A stretch of 19,655 bases of DNA from SLFT01 sp964493075 (GTDB lineage: Bacteria > Hydrogenedentota > Hydrogenedentia > Hydrogenedentales > CAITNO01): contig CAZBNU010000066.1 of NCBI GenBank assembly GCA_964493075.1, positions 1-19,655 on the forward strand, given 5' to 3'. Position numbers and translations under genes: made by a program. Positions 1-7,233 of this stretch are shown here, piece by piece. How positions within the stretch are numbered: position 1 is the first letter of the stretch; each line of letters starts with the position of its first letter. The notes under the pieces were generated by a model. The model was not told where the DNA came from, searched no databases, and was given only the letters and a program-made list of their open reading frames with translations.

Positions 1-1
1 A

Positions 2-265
2 AAACATACCGACTACATCAGAATCCGTGATGCAAACAATTACCTGAACATAAAACGGGGCAACCGGAAATTTGAGAAAACCGCGCTGGCGCACCCGCGT
101 TTCGGGAAGGTGTGGCAAGCGGCGTTCACCTACTACAATCCCCGACAACGACTCGATTTCTCCGACACAGGCGAACTCATGCATATCCTCGGGCTGGGCG
201 AAATGAGCATTGACGATTTCAGAGAGAAATTCCTGGATGAACTGGATGGAAACGAGGACAAGTAA
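2..265 (+). CDS. C-terminal part of an unrecognised protein (partial, 5' end outside window)
   Basis: An open frame enters from the left edge and ends at TAA 263-265, giving 87 residues. The piece is hydrophilic, with a basic and aromatic first half (for example IKRGNRKFEK) and an acidic C-terminus ending LDELDGNEDK. It has no membrane segment or cysteine cluster. I do not recognise the family and the start is not visible, so no function is given. The codons look GC-rich and ordinary and there is no stop for 87 codons, which favours a real coding end. The next gene on the same strand starts 255 bases later with its own promoter-like sequence, so the two need not be an operon. Confidence 0.55.
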   Translation, partial: KHTDYIRIRDANNYLNIKRGNRKFEKTALAHPRFGKVWQAAFTYYNPRQRLDFSDTGELMHILGLGEMSIDDFREKFLDELDGNEDK

Positions 266-325
266 TGGAAACCCGTCGGGGGGGAGGGGTACAGCGGCAG
301 CGGAATAGAATTTCGCGAGCAAGTG

Positions 326-351
326 GGTTCCCAATTGGGAATTTGGGAACC
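326..351. repeat. Nested inverted repeat with two alternative pairings
   Basis: GGTTCCCAA (326-334) is the exact reverse complement of TTGGGAACC (343-351), with an 8-base loop. Within it, TTCCCAATTGGGAA (328-341) is itself a perfect palindrome, so the left arm can pair with either of two right arms. No T-run follows, so it is a poor intrinsic terminator. It lies in the 255-base spacer between the partial gene and the sigma-fusion gene. Otherwise that spacer shows only a G-run near 274-286 and the promoter-like sequence next to the start. Confidence 0.6.
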
Positions 352-470
352 AGCCGGATATCCTTGCCCTCCCCTTTCCGGTTATACCTCTATGCTGAAT
401 CTGTCCAGCGTGCGCGTCTCTGGCTGCTTATGATTCACAAATAGATCGTTTTCATTGCGATTTAGCCTTA

Positions 471-500
471 TGGCGGCGACTATCCTATGTAGTCTATAAT
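471..500 (+). promoter_or_regulatory. Candidate promoter of the sigma-fusion gene
   Basis: A perfect TATAAT lies at 495-500, with AGGAGG-like sequence at 510-515 and ATG at 521. The leader would be only about 14 bases. The best -35 match at 18-bp spacing is the poor TGGCGG (471-476), so this is either a weak housekeeping promoter or one recognised by another sigma factor. Seen by eye only. Confidence 0.35.
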
Positions 501-520
501 CCAATGAAAAGGAGGAACAC

Positions 521-3500
521 ATGACCTATACGCCCGATAGTGTATTGTTCGAGCGGTGGCAGAAAAACCAGGATGCTGATGCCTTTGCGTTGTTGGTGAA
601 ACGTTATTCGGGAATGGTCTATTCGAGCTGCCGGAGGATGCTGCAAAATTCCAGCGAAGCTGAAGACGTTACCCAGGAATGTTTTATTGCGCTCATGCAA
701 ACCCGTGACACCCTGCGATTGTCTCTGGGAGCGTGGCTTCATACCATTGCAGTGAGACGGAGTATTGATCATATCCGCAAGTCATCGCGTCGCCGTCACC
801 GTGAGCATGGCTATTCCGAAACGGTTTCAGAAGAAATTTTGCCGTCTGATGCGGTAATCAAGGAAGTCCTTGTTAAAGTTGACGAAGCCATTGAGATGCT
901 ACCTGAGTCATTGCGCGAAGCCATTGTGGCCCGTTTCCTTGAGGGACGACAGCATACGGAGGTGGCTCATTCCCTTGGCGTAGCGGAATCTACGGTCAGG
1001 CATCGCGTAAACCAAGCCGTGGAGCAGGTCAGGGAACACCTGAAGAAAGAAGGGGTAACAGTCAGCATTGCAGCAATTGTGCTCGCCCTCGAAAAAAGCG
1101 TGGAGGCAATACCGGCGGCTGTGATTTCCGGAATATGCAAACTCGCGGTTTCAGGCGCTGTCAAAAGTGGGATTGGGATTGCTGTAGGAGGGGCAGCGGT
1201 GGCCAAATTGTCTGTAATACTGGCGATACTGTTAGCCGCCTTGGGCTTGTGGAAAGGTATTCCATTTCTTGAGCAATCCCCCCCGGACAACGTTGAAGAA
1301 GCAATTGTTGCCGCGGAGCAGGCGCATAATATTCCACAGCAGGAAATTCTCACAGAATTGCCTCCAGAAATTATTGATGGTAGTAGCGAAACAACAATAC
1401 CTGATATTTCTACAGCAATGAATGCTGATGAGAAAGATTCGGCATCCTTTTCGGTCACAGGTCGTGTTTATGACGCTGAAACAGGGGAAGGCATTGCCGG
1501 GGCTATTGCCAGTGTTGTTGAAGATGGATACAAGAAGATAGAAAGTGAGCCTACCAGCGCTGATGGTGTTTACCGAATTCCCCCGATTGATGACGGAAAC
1601 TACAGCATATCTATTGGTGAACTTTCCGAATATCCTGATTATATGGGTAGCAGCCGACGTATGTTGGTGACTGTAAAAGATGGCGCGCCTCTGGAGGGTA
1701 TAGACTTTCCATTAAAGCGTGGAATACCAATCAGGGGTATCGTGAAAACAAAACAAGGGCAAGTCGCCCCTGATGTAACTGTTGCCGTGATTACCTCAAT
1801 AAACCCGAATAGGCTTGAGTCGCAATCGGATGCTGACGGCAACTTCGTTGTTTATATTCCTGCTGCGGACGCACAGGTAATGGTACAAGGGCGGACAAAA
1901 GATTATGAAAGTAATTTGATCAGTGACTTGATGGTCTCGGATACCGGACTTGATGATTTAGAGTTAATCTTGGAGAGACAAAGGACGGGCAGCATTTCCG
2001 GTGAGGTTGTCGATGGTGACGGCAATCCGCTTGAGGGACTGATTGTTCATCCGTATCGCCAGCAACCAGCGGTATTTTCTTACGATCCGGATGATGAGAC
2101 TGACAGGTACGGTCGTTTTATGCTGGAAGGGTTAGCGCCTGGAGAGTATGCAGTTATTGTAACACCGGGGAATGCTACGGGATTCAGCGCTGCACAGGAA
2201 TATGCTCGCGTCGTATTGGATGAAGGACAAATCGTGGACGATGTGTATGTTGTTTATGGAGAACTGGGAGGGTTTGGCATATCCGGTACAGTAACGGATG
2301 CACAAGGAAAGCCTATTAACAGTGCAGAAATAACATATTATGGGGATAGAATGATACGTGAATATAGCAAGTGTGATGGTACTTTCTCAATCACCGGTTT
2401 ACGTGAAGGTGTATGTAATCTTGAAGTGCTGCACATGAAATATGGGCAAAAGTTTATTAATATTGAGGCTGGCACATCTGATGTAAATATCGTGTTGGAA
2501 CCGCCTGCCTCGCATTTATCCATACGTGTTGTAGATGCCGATTCTCGTCAGCCGCTTACAAGATTTACAATGTCTTGTGGTAATGGTACAGTCAAAAACC
2601 TTGACTGGCGTACATATAGTATGGGGCGAACCGTCGAAAGTCCCGATGGTACATACTCAGGAGATAAAATGCGTGATGGGGAATATGTAGTCGCTGTCTG
2701 GGCGGATGGGTATGCGCCTGAATTGCGCATGGTGACGGTTTTTCCGGAAGTACAAAATGAAGTGGAATTGGCGTTGGAAATGATTGAGCCTGCTGAAGGG
2801 ATTGTTGTAGATGAAAGTAACAATCCTGTGTCCGATGCCTCTGTTTACTTCGCAGAAGCTAGCAGTTACTATCCTGTAAACAGGGGAGAGGCTGCCAGAA
2901 CTGATGCAGAAGGGCGCTTTACCCTTACCAGTCCCTTAAAAGGGATGTCTTGGGTGGCTGCATGGAAGGCTGGCTATGGGGTTGGTATCTCACGTTCTCC
3001 TAATGAATGGCGCATTGTTTTGCCAGAACAGACAGTTATCGAAGGGGTGGTGTACGACAACGATGGAGTGATGAGTGAGGTTAATGTTTCTGCCAATTAT
3101 GACTCTAAAATAATTCCTTACCAACAGATACAGACCGATAGTGAAGGGTATTATCGCATTACGGGACTTACACCAGGTGTTATTACGTTATCAGCATTTC
3201 CAAATATGGGTGGTCCCCGACGTACGATTGAACGTGAATTACATCTGGAAGCGGGGCGCACAGAAGAAATTGATTTTGTGTATGAGTACGGTACAGGTGT
3301 TGTAGAAGGGGCATTCGATGTAACTGTGTTGGATGGGAAACTGCTGTGGATGAATCTGGAACGTCAAGCAGGTGACTATAAGGAGATTCTTCGGGCGCAA
3401 GTTGATGCGAATGGGAATTATCGTTTCGAGAATGTCAATGCCGGGGAATATCTCCTTCAGGTTGTCTATCGTAGAGATGGTGAAGATACTGAAGAACCGG

Positions 3501-3571
3501 AAACAATAGAATATGCAATTACTTTGAATAATGGCGAAACTGTGCAATATGACATTGTGCTGAGTCCTTAA
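521..3571 (+). CDS. ECF-like sigma factor fused through one membrane segment to carboxypeptidase-regulatory-like repeats
   Basis: This 1016-residue protein starts with sigma-70 region 2 (about 22-92, including AEDVTQECFIALMQ and the RRSIDHIRK end) and region 4 (about 124-176, with a helix-turn-helix around HTEVAHSLGVAESTVRHRV). A small-residue hydrophobic stretch follows, and a clear membrane helix lies near 227-244 (KLSVILAILLAALGLW). After an acidic linker (250-305) come about eight beta-sandwich repeats of carboxypeptidase-regulatory type to the end. They are marked by recurring SGxVxDxxGxP, TDxxGxYxIxGLxPGxY patterns, for example near 312, 403, 491, 587, 757, 840 and 923. ECF factors are normally about 170-200 residues, so roughly 770 residues are extra. 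Inferred topology: sigma domain in the cytoplasm, repeats outside the membrane. No anti-sigma gene is adjacent. The ATG follows AAAGGAGGA at normal spacing. The repeat half is AT-richer than nearby housekeeping genes. The domain calls are firm; the membrane-tethered signalling role is inferred. Confidence 0.9.
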   Translation: MTYTPDSVLFERWQKNQDADAFALLVKRYSGMVYSSCRRMLQNSSEAEDVTQECFIALMQTRDTLRLSLGAWLHTIAVRRSIDHIRKSSRRRHREHGYSETVSEEILPSDAVIKEVLVKVDEAIEMLPESLREAIVARFLEGRQHTEVAHSLGVAESTVRHRVNQAVEQVREHLKKEGVTVSIAAIVLALEKSVEAIPAAVISGICKLAVSGAVKSGIGIAVGGAAVAKLSVILAILLAALGLWKGIPFLEQSPPDNVEEAIVAAEQAHNIPQQEILTELPPEIIDGSSETTIPDISTAMNADEKDSASFSVTGRVYDAETGEGIAGAIASVVEDGYKKIESEPTSADGVYRIPPIDDGNYSISIGELSEYPDYMGSSRRMLVTVKDGAPLEGIDFPLKRGIPIRGIVKTKQGQVAPDVTVAVITSINPNRLESQSDADGNFVVYIPAADAQVMVQGRTKDYESNLISDLMVSDTGLDDLELILERQRTGSISGEVVDGDGNPLEGLIVHPYRQQPAVFSYDPDDETDRYGRFMLEGLAPGEYAVIVTPGNATGFSAAQEYARVVLDEGQIVDDVYVVYGELGGFGISGTVTDAQGKPINSAEITYYGDRMIREYSKCDGTFSITGLREGVCNLEVLHMKYGQKFINIEAGTSDVNIVLEPPASHLSIRVVDADSRQPLTRFTMSCGNGTVKNLDWRTYSMGRTVESPDGTYSGDKMRDGEYVVAVWADGYAPELRMVTVFPEVQNEVELALEMIEPAEGIVVDESNNPVSDASVYFAEASSYYPVNRGEAARTDAEGRFTLTSPLKGMSWVAAWKAGYGVGISRSPNEWRIVLPEQTVIEGVVYDNDGVMSEVNVSANYDSKIIPYQQIQTDSEGYYRITGLTPGVITLSAFPNMGGPRRTIERELHLEAGRTEEIDFVYEYGTGVVEGAFDVTVLDGKLLWMNLERQAGDYKEILRAQVDANGNYRFENVNAGEYLLQVVYRRDGEDTEEPETIEYAITLNNGETVQYDIVLSP

Positions 3572-3696
3572 TTCTATTGGTCAAAAGAGAACTTCAAGGA
3601 CAGACTGCGTGTTAAGTTTGTTGCAGTTCGAAATTTCATTGGAGATGTTGCATAGCACCGCAAAAAAGGACCCACACGTTTCCGCTTCGGTCGGAA

Positions 3697-3750
3697 GGGG
3701 GACATTCCTGTCCCCCGTAATGGCGCAAGTCGGGGACAAAAATGTCCCCG
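3697..3750. repeat. Two tandem GGGGAC/GTCCCC hairpins between convergent genes
   Basis: Hairpin 1 pairs GGGGGAC (3697-3703) with GTCCCCC (3710-3716) over a 6-base loop. Hairpin 2 pairs CGGGGAC (3731-3737) with GTCCCCG (3744-3750) over the loop AAAAAT. The two share the same core and lie between the stop of the sigma-fusion gene (3571) and the stop of the RNase gene (3757, opposite strand). They could end transcription from either side, but neither has a real T-run. Their similarity to each other suggests a dispersed intergenic palindrome family. Confidence 0.65.
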
Positions 3751-3756
3751 CTCCGC

Positions 3757-5136
3757 TCATACCTCCACGGTGAATTTTTCGTCCATGACAGTGATGTTCC
3801 GCACATCCCGTTCCGACAGGCCGGAGCGCAGCGCTTCGAGGGCGGTGTCTTCGCCGTGTACCAGCATAACGCGCTGGTTGGCGCCTTTGCAGCGCTCGCC
3901 GAATCGGATGAGTTCGTTGCGGCCTGCGTGGGCGCTGAACCCGTTAAACTTCACCACTTCGGCTTTGAGTTGACGTTTGACGCCGAAGATTTTGATTTCC
4001 GCATGTCGTTCCACAATGCGTCTGCCCAGCGTGTTCTTCGCCATGAACCCTACAATGGCGATGGTGTTGCGTTCGTCTTCGCAGTTGTTCCGCAGATGGT
4101 GCAGGATGCGCCCGAATTCGCACATACCCGATGCGGCAATGATAATGCATGGCTCGGTAATCGCATTGACCCGCATGGAATCGTCAACGTTGCGCACATA
4201 TTCGATGTGGCCCAGTTCGAAGGGGTCGCCACCGGTTGCCTGAACCTGTTGGGTCTCCTTGTCAAAACTTTCCTTGTGATACCGGAATATCTCGGTGATG
4301 TTCGCCGTCAGAGGACTGTCCACATACACCGGCAGCGAGGGAATCTTCCCGTTCAGTTCGAGTCGTTTCAAAGCGAACACCACTTCCTGGGCGCGTTCCA
4401 GTGCGAAACTGGGGATGATCACCTTACCGCCCCGCCGCACCGTGCGCAGGATCACTTCCGCCAATTTTGATTCGATGGCTTCAATGGGGTCATGCTCGCG
4501 GTCGCCGTAGGTGCTCTCCATCATGATGGCGTCCGCGTCTTCCGGTTCCCAGGGGTCTTCCAGCAGCGGCATGTTATACCGGCCAATGTCGCCGCTGAAA
4601 ACGAAGCGGCGCTCGCTGCCATTCTCCTTGTAGTCCACCGCCACCATGGCTGAACCCAGCACATGGCCCGCATCATAAAAGGTGACATACACGTCCGGCG
4701 CCACCTCAAAGCGTTCTTCGTAAGGAAAGGATACGAACCGCTTCATAACCGCAAACACGTCCGTCTCATCATAGAGGGGCGACACATAACTCTGCTTTTT
4801 TTTAGCCAGCCATTCCGCGTCGCGTTGCTGAATCCGTGCGCTGTCCAGCAACATCACACTGCACAAGTCGCGCGTGGCAGGCGTGCAATAGACCCTACCC
4901 TTAAACCCTTTCCGATGCAGCATGGGGATCACCCCGCTATGATCAATGTGGGCGTGACTGAGCACCATCGCGTCTATGGACTCCGGCGCAAAATGGAAAT
5001 TGCGGTTCTTCTGGTCCGCCTCCTCACGCCTTCCCTGGAACATACCGCAATCCAGCAGGATACGCGCACCATTCACTTCAAGCAGATGTTTCGAACCGGT
5101 GACTTCTCTCGCTGCACCATAAGAGGTAACTTTCAT
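3757..5136 (-). CDS. Metallo-beta-lactamase/beta-CASP-fold RNase (CPSF-like)
   Basis: A 459-residue protein with the complete metal site of the metallo-beta-lactamase fold: HAHIDH (61-66), H158 in DAGHVLGS and D183 in SGDIG. The beta-CASP parts are also present: ESTYGDR (207-213), the SFALERAQE region (243-251), H403 in FSAHAGRNEL and H427 in LVHGE. Length and motif order match the bacterial CPSF/TTHA0252-like family, which act as RNA endo- or exonucleases in the cytoplasm; the actual substrate cannot be read here. ATG 5136 is preceded by AAAGGAG at 5-base spacing. It lies 56 bases downstream of the PIN toxin gene on the same strand with no strong terminator between, so read-through from the toxin-antitoxin promoter is possible. 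All catalytic residues are intact. Confidence 0.93.
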   Translation of the reverse strand: MKVTSYGAAREVTGSKHLLEVNGARILLDCGMFQGRREEADQKNRNFHFAPESIDAMVLSHAHIDHSGVIPMLHRKGFKGRVYCTPATRDLCSVMLLDSARIQQRDAEWLAKKKQSYVSPLYDETDVFAVMKRFVSFPYEERFEVAPDVYVTFYDAGHVLGSAMVAVDYKENGSERRFVFSGDIGRYNMPLLEDPWEPEDADAIMMESTYGDREHDPIEAIESKLAEVILRTVRRGGKVIIPSFALERAQEVVFALKRLELNGKIPSLPVYVDSPLTANITEIFRYHKESFDKETQQVQATGGDPFELGHIEYVRNVDDSMRVNAITEPCIIIAASGMCEFGRILHHLRNNCEDERNTIAIVGFMAKNTLGRRIVERHAEIKIFGVKRQLKAEVVKFNGFSAHAGRNELIRFGERCKGANQRVMLVHGEDTALEALRSGLSERDVRNITVMDEKFTVEV

Positions 5137-5192
5137 GGGAACTCCTTTATTGTTTCTTTATGGCATACATCGCCACGCAATAACAATAGCAC

Positions 5193-5624
5193 TTATTGCC
5201 CGCTGGAGCAAGTGGGTGTTATCAGCGGAATATGTCGGCGCCCTTGCCGACGATAAACACGGAAATGTTTGTCCAAAGTAAATACACTGTATTCGGGGTA
5301 TATCTCACTCATTCGCACCAGGCAGGCATCTGCAAAAGACATGGGCTGGTCCGTATATTTTTTCATAAGTTGGAGGACTTCTGTGCAATGCTGGTCGGCA
5401 TGAAAGACAGGCACAATAATTTCCCGCTTGACCAGTTCCAATATGGCGTGGCTACATTGCGTATGCTTCTGCATCAGGAAACAAGCTTCGGTCAACACGG
5501 CTTCACAGGTGTACATGGGTGGCTCTATGCGCATCCATTGTGTCTTGGCCCATTCGTGCCAGGCATCATGGCCATTGAGCGCGGCAACGAGCGGCCCCGT
5601 GTCCAGCAGCACTCCCTTTATCAT
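5193..5624 (-). CDS. PIN-domain toxin (VapC-like ribonuclease)
   Basis: A 143-residue PIN-domain protein. Acidic metal-binding positions are visible as D8 (GVLLDTGPLVA), E46 (VLTEACF), D99 (SFADACLV) and D118 (VFTLDKHF). The family cleaves RNA, typically tRNA or rRNA, and is held inactive by the antitoxin encoded just upstream. The ATG overlaps the antitoxin stop by 4 bases (ATGA), the usual coupling in such pairs. Length is ordinary and no key acidic residue is missing, so the toxin looks active. The target RNA cannot be predicted. Confidence 0.9.
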   Translation of the reverse strand: MIKGVLLDTGPLVAALNGHDAWHEWAKTQWMRIEPPMYTCEAVLTEACFLMQKHTQCSHAILELVKREIIVPVFHADQHCTEVLQLMKKYTDQPMSFADACLVRMSEIYPEYSVFTLDKHFRVYRRQGRRHIPLITPTCSSGQ

Positions 5625-5860
5625 TGACCAAAATCCTCAAAATAATCTGGGGCTGTTGCAAGGTCTTCCGGTCCTTCTGCCGAGCCAATGATATCGCTGG
5701 CAAGATCAAAACAGGAAAGCCTGCCTGCACCGCAACTGCCGCGCATATAGTCTTCAATGGCGACACGCACCACGTCTGATTTTGACGAACCCAATTTCCC
5801 GGCGACTACAGATAATTCACGAGCAAGCCCATCACTGAGTTTTACTGATATGGTTTTCAT
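5621..5860 (-). CDS. Ribbon-helix-helix antitoxin of the PIN pair
   Basis: A 79-residue protein beginning MKTISVKLSDGLARELS, a ribbon-helix-helix DNA-binding fold over about residues 1-40 (SKSDVVRVAIEDYM as helix 2). An acidic tail (about 55-79, ending DYFEDFGQ) would wrap the PIN toxin. The start at 5860 is chosen because AAAGGAG (5874-5868) sits 7 bases upstream. An ATG at 5866 is only 1 base from that site, and the longer open frame adds residues with no family character. It has its own promoter and a likely operator, so autoregulation by the antitoxin/toxin complex is expected. Confidence 0.87.
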   Translation of the reverse strand: MKTISVKLSDGLARELSVVAGKLGSSKSDVVRVAIEDYMRGSCGAGRLSCFDLASDIIGSAEGPEDLATAPDYFEDFGQ

Positions 5861-5875
5861 AATCATACTCCTTTC

Positions 5876-5923
5876 GTAATACCAATCTTCCCTTATTGTA
5901 TTACTTGTGTGTGATGGTTTCAA
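5876..5923 (-). promoter_or_regulatory. Promoter and likely operator of the PIN toxin-antitoxin pair
   Basis: On the minus strand TTGAAA (5923-5918) and TACAAT (5900-5895) are spaced 17 bases apart, a good sigma-70 promoter with an expected start near 5888. The perfect 7-bp inverted repeat GTAATAC (5876-5882) / GTATTAC (5898-5904), with 15 bases between arms, covers the -10 box and the start point. That is where a ribbon-helix-helix antitoxin would block polymerase. The promoter match is direct; the operator role is inferred. Confidence 0.6.
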
Positions 5924-5970
5924 GTACTGCTTTCTGAAAGGCCGTTAATGGAAAATAATCTGTGTTCCTT

Positions 5971-6345
5971 TTACCGTCTCCGTCGCGGGCCGCGTTTGCC
6001 GCCGTGGCGTTTGCGGCGGGAGGGGTTGCGGCGTGGATCTTCGGTGTCATCGTCGGGTGTTTTTGCGGTTTCTTGAGGAGGGGTGTGGCGTGCATGTACG
6101 ACCGCTTTGTCCTGGGCATCTTTACCGCTGTTGAAACTCTGGCAGCGCGGGCATTGGGACAGGTCGCCGGCGTTTTCGTCGAGGTAGAGAAAACCGCAGA
6201 AGGCACATCGCCAGAGGAATTGTTTTTCCAGAACCCGGTACACTTGTGTGGCGCGGAGCTCGCTGATGAAATACAGGAATACGGCGCCAATAACGATGAT
6301 CGATCCATAAATGAGTAGTGCGGTTGTCAGGCCAATCTGTATCAT
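5971..6345 (-). CDS. Small membrane-anchored zinc-ribbon protein, unknown function
   Basis: A 124-residue protein with a single N-terminal membrane helix (about 8-28, LLIYGSIIVIGAVFLYFI). It is followed by a four-cysteine zinc ribbon: C47-x2-C50 (CAFC) and C65-x2-C68 (CPRC), with an aromatic FLYLDE stretch between. The tail is first acidic (about 98-104) and then strongly basic, ending in a long Arg/Lys/Gly run. Its ATG overlaps the stop of the TonB-like gene by 4 bases (ATGA), so it is the last gene of the argB-exbB-exbD-TonB-like run. I do not recognise a named family. The charge pattern suggests the ribbon and tail stay cytoplasmic, where the basic end could contact nucleic acid or phospholipid; this is inference. 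Confidence 0.78.
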   Translation of the reverse strand: MIQIGLTTALLIYGSIIVIGAVFLYFISELRATQVYRVLEKQFLWRCAFCGFLYLDENAGDLSQCPRCQSFNSGKDAQDKAVVHARHTPPQETAKTPDDDTEDPRRNPSRRKRHGGKRGPRRRR

Positions 6346-7232
6346 GGCGTGTCTCCCGCAGCGCGTATAAAGAGCACCCCCGATTGTTCAACGGCTGGTG
6401 TTGAAGTCGCCGCAGTGTCTGCGGTGTAGGCTTCCAGCGGCGCAAACCGGTATTGCAGCAGGGTCAGTTGCACGTCGTCTATGAGTTCGGTCTCCTCGAT
6501 CATGGGACTCCACACGTTGGTGACGCGCCCGGCGGGATTGACCTTAAACACAATTTCGAGTTGGCGGGTCATTCCGACGGGATTCACTTCCCAGAGCGCT
6601 TTGACAGGGGGGGCAAAGAGGAGTTCACGATCATAGGGCGCACCACTCCATTCTATATAGGCCTCGAATCCCTCCGCGGGTCGGTGTGAAAGGGTGCGCT
6701 GTGGTTTGGGAACAGTATTGGTGCGTGTGTTTTCATCGCCGGGAAGGGCAAGTTCGCGAAGCGAACGCCCGAGCCGGTGCAGTTCGCCGCCAAACCGAGA
6801 CCAACTGTCTGCGGGGTGCGTCGGTTCAAAGAAGCCATCCAAATCCGGCAAGGGTTCAGAAGCGTCATAACGGATGCGCAGCCGGTCAATTTCCGCAAAC
6901 TCCACCACGGGCAAGTCCACCGGGGGCAACCCCGCCATGAGGAACGGGTCACCGCCGAGGGTGAGCAGGTCTCCGGTTCTGTTATCTGCCGTAGCGGTGG
7001 CGGTGGGACTGGCCACCAGGCTTACGTTAAAGTATGCCATGTCATGTCTTGGAAAGGGGATAACAATTTCAAAGACGGTGACCATGGACAGGTGAAAGAG
7101 CAGCGCCAGCACAAAGGCGATTCGGAAGCGACGTTTCTCCATTTTGCGGCGCACCAGCCGCAGTGTACGTGCTTTGTCCGCGCTGTCCGGCCGTGTCCCA
7201 GGGACAACGCCCTCTGGCGGCGACAGACTCAT
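6342..7232 (-). CDS. TonB-like energy-transducer protein with short periplasmic linker
   Basis: A 296-residue protein. A cytoplasmic basic N-terminus (1-36) leads into one membrane helix (about 37-60) holding H47 in LLFHLSM; TonB and TolA-type transducers carry a functionally important His or Ser in this helix. A periplasmic part follows, and the C-terminal region (about 205-268) has the TonB C-terminal pattern: LEIVFKVNPAGRVTNV, then a short helix, then QYRFAPL. The long proline-lysine spacer of classical TonB is missing; instead there is an acidic, aromatic stretch (85-180). It starts 1 base after the ExbD stop and overlaps the zinc-ribbon gene by ATGA. Partnership with ExbB/ExbD is well supported by context. 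The outer-membrane or other partner is unknown. Confidence 0.75.
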   Translation of the reverse strand: MSLSPPEGVVPGTRPDSADKARTLRLVRRKMEKRRFRIAFVLALLFHLSMVTVFEIVIPFPRHDMAYFNVSLVASPTATATADNRTGDLLTLGGDPFLMAGLPPVDLPVVEFAEIDRLRIRYDASEPLPDLDGFFEPTHPADSWSRFGGELHRLGRSLRELALPGDENTRTNTVPKPQRTLSHRPAEGFEAYIEWSGAPYDRELLFAPPVKALWEVNPVGMTRQLEIVFKVNPAGRVTNVWSPMIEETELIDDVQLTLLQYRFAPLEAYTADTAATSTPAVEQSGVLFIRAAGDTP

Positions 7233-7233
7233 G

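Noticed and set aside
326..351. Intrinsic terminator of the first partial gene
   Set aside because: The dyad has no following T-run, and the two competing pairings are AT/GC mixed; kept only as an inverted repeat.
3742..4470. Open frame of 242 residues on the plus strand
   Set aside because: It lies wholly opposite the beta-CASP RNase gene, whose catalytic motifs are complete; its own translation has no family character.
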